DNA of 64,000 bases from Nocardioides luteus (GTDB lineage: Bacteria; Actinomycetota; Actinomycetes; Propionibacteriales; Nocardioidaceae), in the NCBI RefSeq assembly GCF_014648595.1, contig NZ_BMRK01000007.1, forward strand, positions 62,001-126,000, in the 5' to 3' direction. A program made the position numbers and the translations under genes. The notes below the pieces were generated by a model. That model did no database searches. It saw only the letters and a list, made by a program, of their open reading frames with translations, and was not told the DNA's origin. Positions 62,166 to 64,000 of the stretch are shown here, in pieces. Every line of letters begins with the position of its first letter. The stretch's first letter is position 1.

Positions 62166-62909
62166 ATGACCCTTCCCGTTCACCTCGTCGAGTCGCTCGC
62201 CGGCGTACGCGTCGGTGACGACGTCGAGGTGAGCGGTGACGAGGGTCATCACGCCGTCGTCGTACGCCGCCTGCGCGTCGGCGAGGAGGTCGTCCTCACC
62301 GACGGCGCCGGCGAGGGCGTGACCGGCTCCATCACGGCCACCACCAAGAAGGCGATGACCGTACGCGTCGAGGAGATCATCCTCGGAGACGCCCCGCCCG
62401 AGCCTGCTCTCGTGGTGGTCCAGGCGCTGCCCAAGGGCGACCGCGGTGAGCTCGCCGTCGAGATGCTGACCGAGATCGGCGCCGCGCGCATCGTCCCGTG
62501 GGCGGCCACCCGCTCGGTGGCGGTGTGGAAGGGCGAGCGCGCGGTGAAGTCGCTCGCCCGCTGGCGCGCCACCGCCCGCGAGGCGGCCAAGCAGTCCCGG
62601 CGGCTGTGGCACCCCGAGGTGGAGCCGCTGGCCTCCACCGACGCCGTCGTCTCCATGATCGAGGCCGCCGACGTCGCCGTCGTGCTCCACGAGGAGGGCA
62701 CCCTCCCGCTCGGCGCCGTACCCGTCATCGACGACGGCACCATCCTCGTCGTCGTCGGCCCCGAGGGCGGCCTCACCGAAGATGAGATCGCCCTCTTCGA
62801 GAAGGCCGGCGCCACCACCATCCGTCTCGGCGGCGAGGTCCTCCGCACCTCCACCGCCGGCGTAGCCGCCTCCGCCGCCCTCCTGGCCCGCACCCGCCGC
62901 TGGGCCTAA
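62166..62909 (+). CDS. rsmE: 16S rRNA m3U1498 methyltransferase RsmE
   Basis: The 247-residue SPOUT-class methyltransferase has an N-terminal PUA-like domain (about 1-75; VSGDEGHHAVVVRRLRVGEEV, the HxxxVLR type block) and the knot ending VVVGPEGGLTEDEIALFEKAGATTIRLGGEVLRTSTA. It methylates U1498 of 16S rRNA. Its link to dnaJ is conserved in many bacteria. Start ATG 62166 is 29 bases after dnaJ. Confidence 0.95.
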   Translation: MTLPVHLVESLAGVRVGDDVEVSGDEGHHAVVVRRLRVGEEVVLTDGAGEGVTGSITATTKKAMTVRVEEIILGDAPPEPALVVVQALPKGDRGELAVEMLTEIGAARIVPWAATRSVAVWKGERAVKSLARWRATAREAAKQSRRLWHPEVEPLASTDAVVSMIEAADVAVVLHEEGTLPLGAVPVIDDGTILVVVGPEGGLTEDEIALFEKAGATTIRLGGEVLRTSTAGVAASAALLARTRRWA

Positions 62910-63219
62910 CCGCCGACCCGTCAGAATTCGACGCCGAGAGGTCGGTAATCGGCGCCGAGAGGTCAGAATTCGACGCCGAGAGGTCGGAAATCGGCGCCGC
63001 ACCGTCGGAAATCGGCACCCGGACGTCGATTTTCGACATCGAATGGCGCCGTCAGACGCTGACCACTCGATGTCGATATGTGACTACTCGACGTCGAGTT
63101 CCGACCATTCGGCGCCGATTTTCGACGTCTCGGCGTCAGGGTTCGACCTCTCGCGGTCAGAAACCGACTCTTCGGCGTGGTGGGTTTCTGGTTCGGGGGT
63201 GGGGGGTGACGATGGGGGC
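62910..63219. other. Intergenic region filled by the 21-base-period array
   Basis: Almost the whole gap from rsmE to the Gmad2 lipoprotein gene is the third 21-base array (62911-63177). The remaining 42 bases are the leader of the lipoprotein gene with a G-run near 63211-63219. No gene is seen. Confidence 0.8.
62911..63177. repeat. 21-base-period inverted array, copy 3 (largest)
   Basis: The left arm has six tandem 21-base units, each starting GTC: GTCAGAATTCGACGCCGAGA, GTCGGTAATCGGCGCCGAGA and so on. A centre of about 30 bases is followed by five 21-base right-arm units of the reverse type (for example TTCGGCGCCGATTTTCGACG, CTCGGCGTCAGGGTTCGACC). The two arms are imperfectly complementary, giving a possible hairpin of about 260 bases. 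The gaps between starts were counted as 21 throughout. Confidence 0.9.
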
Positions 63220-63702
63220 ATGAGGAGCACACGTACGTTCCTGGCGCGCCGGGTCGCTGCCATCGTGTTCGCCGGCGCGCTGGTCGGGGTGGCCGCGGGG
63301 TGCGGGGGTGACGATGCCGTCGCCGAGGACCCGGAGGTCTCTACCCAGCCGTCCGACCAGCCGTCGGAGGAGCCGTCGACGCTGCCGCGTACGGCCGAGC
63401 TGATCACGCTCGCCGCACCGGCCGAGGGGGCGAAGGTGTCGGGGAGCTTCACGGCGTCGGGCAAGGCCAACTCGCCGGAGGCGAACGTGCCGTGGGAGGT
63501 CCGGGACACCACCGGCGAGCCGGTGCTGGAGGGCGCCGCGACCGCAGACGGGTGGATGGACAAGCTCTACCCGTGGACGGCGACGGTCGACGTCTCCGAG
63601 CTCGACCCCGGTACGTACCTCTTCATCGCGCGCACCGACGACACCTCCGACGACGAGGGGAAGCCGGTGGAGGAAGTCGGTGCCAGGATCACGGTCGAAT
63701 AG
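63220..63702 (+). CDS. Gmad2-domain lipoprotein
   Basis: The 160-residue precursor has a lipoprotein signal (RRVAAIVFAGALVGVAAGC) and a Ser/Pro/Glu linker. The immunoglobulin-like Gmad2 domain contains LAAPAEGAKVSGSFTASGKA and SPEANVPWEVRD, ending YLFIARTDD. Such domains are found on surface proteins, often near spore or cell-wall functions; the role is unknown. ATG 63220 is preceded by GGGGG rather than a classical site. Confidence 0.85.
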   Translation: MRSTRTFLARRVAAIVFAGALVGVAAGCGGDDAVAEDPEVSTQPSDQPSEEPSTLPRTAELITLAAPAEGAKVSGSFTASGKANSPEANVPWEVRDTTGEPVLEGAATADGWMDKLYPWTATVDVSELDPGTYLFIARTDDTSDDEGKPVEEVGARITVE

Positions 63703-63717
63703 GCCATCATCGCTACC

Positions 63718-64000
63718 GTGATCCTCACCGAACGGCAGCTCAACCGCACCCTCCTGCTCCGCCAGCACCTGCTGTCGCGCACCACGCTGACGGCCCCCGA
63801 GATGATCGAGCACCTGGTCGGTCTGCAGGCGCAGGAGTCGCTCTCGCCGTTCCTCGCGCTGGCTGCCCGGCTGGATTCCTTCGACCCGTATGCGCTGAGC
63901 GCCCAGCTCGAGTCGAGCGCGGTGGTACGGCTCTCCTCGCTGCGCTCGACGATCCACATGCACACCGCCGCCGACGCCGCGCTGATCCGGGCCTGGACCC
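63718..64000 (+). CDS. Winged-helix DNA-binding domain protein, 3' end outside the window
   Basis: GTG 63718 opens MILTERQLNRTLLLRQHLL, then LTAPEMIEHLVGLQAQES and IHMHTAADA, the start of the HTH_42/AlkX-type winged-helix family found in actinobacteria. Members may bind DNA or act as glycosylase-like repair proteins. Only the first 94 codons are in the window. CATCAT (63705-63710) is a weak possible -10 that would make it leaderless. Confidence 0.75.
   Translation, partial: MILTERQLNRTLLLRQHLLSRTTLTAPEMIEHLVGLQAQESLSPFLALAARLDSFDPYALSAQLESSAVVRLSSLRSTIHMHTAADAALIRAWT

Noticed and set aside
63043-63219. N-terminal extension of the Gmad2 lipoprotein gene
   Set aside because: The extension is a translation of the 21-base array and would hide the lipoprotein signal peptide.

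Overview
The window is high-GC actinobacterial chromosome, most likely from the family Nocardioidaceae (Nocardioides or a close relative). This rests on the GC-rich codon use, frequent cgtacg words, the DUF222/HNH gene, a furA-katG pair, the DnaE2/ImuB mutasome, a SAM-IV-type riboswitch, and conserved neighbourhoods: leuS-degV-comEA-comEC-holA-rpsT, and lepA ... hemW-(DUF3097)-hrcA-dnaJ-rsmE. Genus was judged by eye, not by alignment. No rRNA, tRNA, CRISPR array, complete insertion sequence or prophage was found.

Layout. 1-5.3 kb: end of an unrecognised gene, a coupled lipoprotein, two small membrane proteins, an alpha/beta hydrolase divergent from a TetR regulator. 5.3-10.1 kb: an MpaB-type oxygenase divergent from a serpin-like gene, a Ser/Thr kinase and an MFS transporter. 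10.1-15.5 kb: furA-katG with a leaderless FurA-type promoter, then a class A penicillin-binding protein. 15.5-18.2 kb: SAM-IV-type riboswitch, class V aminotransferase, lipoate ligase homologue. 18.2-27.6 kb: leuS behind a short Leu-rich leader peptide and hairpins, a secreted M15-like protein, degV, comEA-comEC-holA, and rpsT. 27.9-34 kb: acyl-CoA ligase, then on the minus strand a type VII secretion-like cassette (WXG-like partner, HExxH effector, small possible immunity protein, WD40-like lipoprotein with a duplicated 5' gene fragment, degenerate phosphotransferase). 34-38.8 kb: GH25-like lipoprotein, lepA, a repeat-rich gap, DUF222-HNH protein. 38.8-50.3 kb: accessory enzymes and regulators (phosphotransferases, flavin-type oxidase, Nudix, VOC, WYL regulator, cupin, MOSC, an ECF sigma with a likely anti-sigma, an ArsR-MFS-serine hydrolase operon). 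50.5-56.2 kb: SOS-box-controlled imuA'-imuB-dnaE2. 56.2-64 kb: GNAT, hemW, PspC, DUF3097, an iron-box-controlled DUF2470-like protein, CIRCE-hrcA-dnaJ, rsmE, a Gmad2 lipoprotein and the start of a winged-helix protein.

Three points stand out. (1) Three intergenic gaps (27162-27275, 50334-50463, 62911-63177) carry one element family: tandem units with an exact 21-base period, in inverted orientation around a centre. (2) A separate dispersed repeat with core GGTCGAGCTTGTCGAGACC occurs at least eight times between genes and has entered coding sequence in frame in the aminotransferase and in dnaE2. (3) Many promoters place a TAnnnT box 6-7 bases before the start codon, implying widespread leaderless mRNAs, including the leuS leader peptide. 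Many neighbouring genes overlap by GTGA or ATGA, which points to translational coupling.
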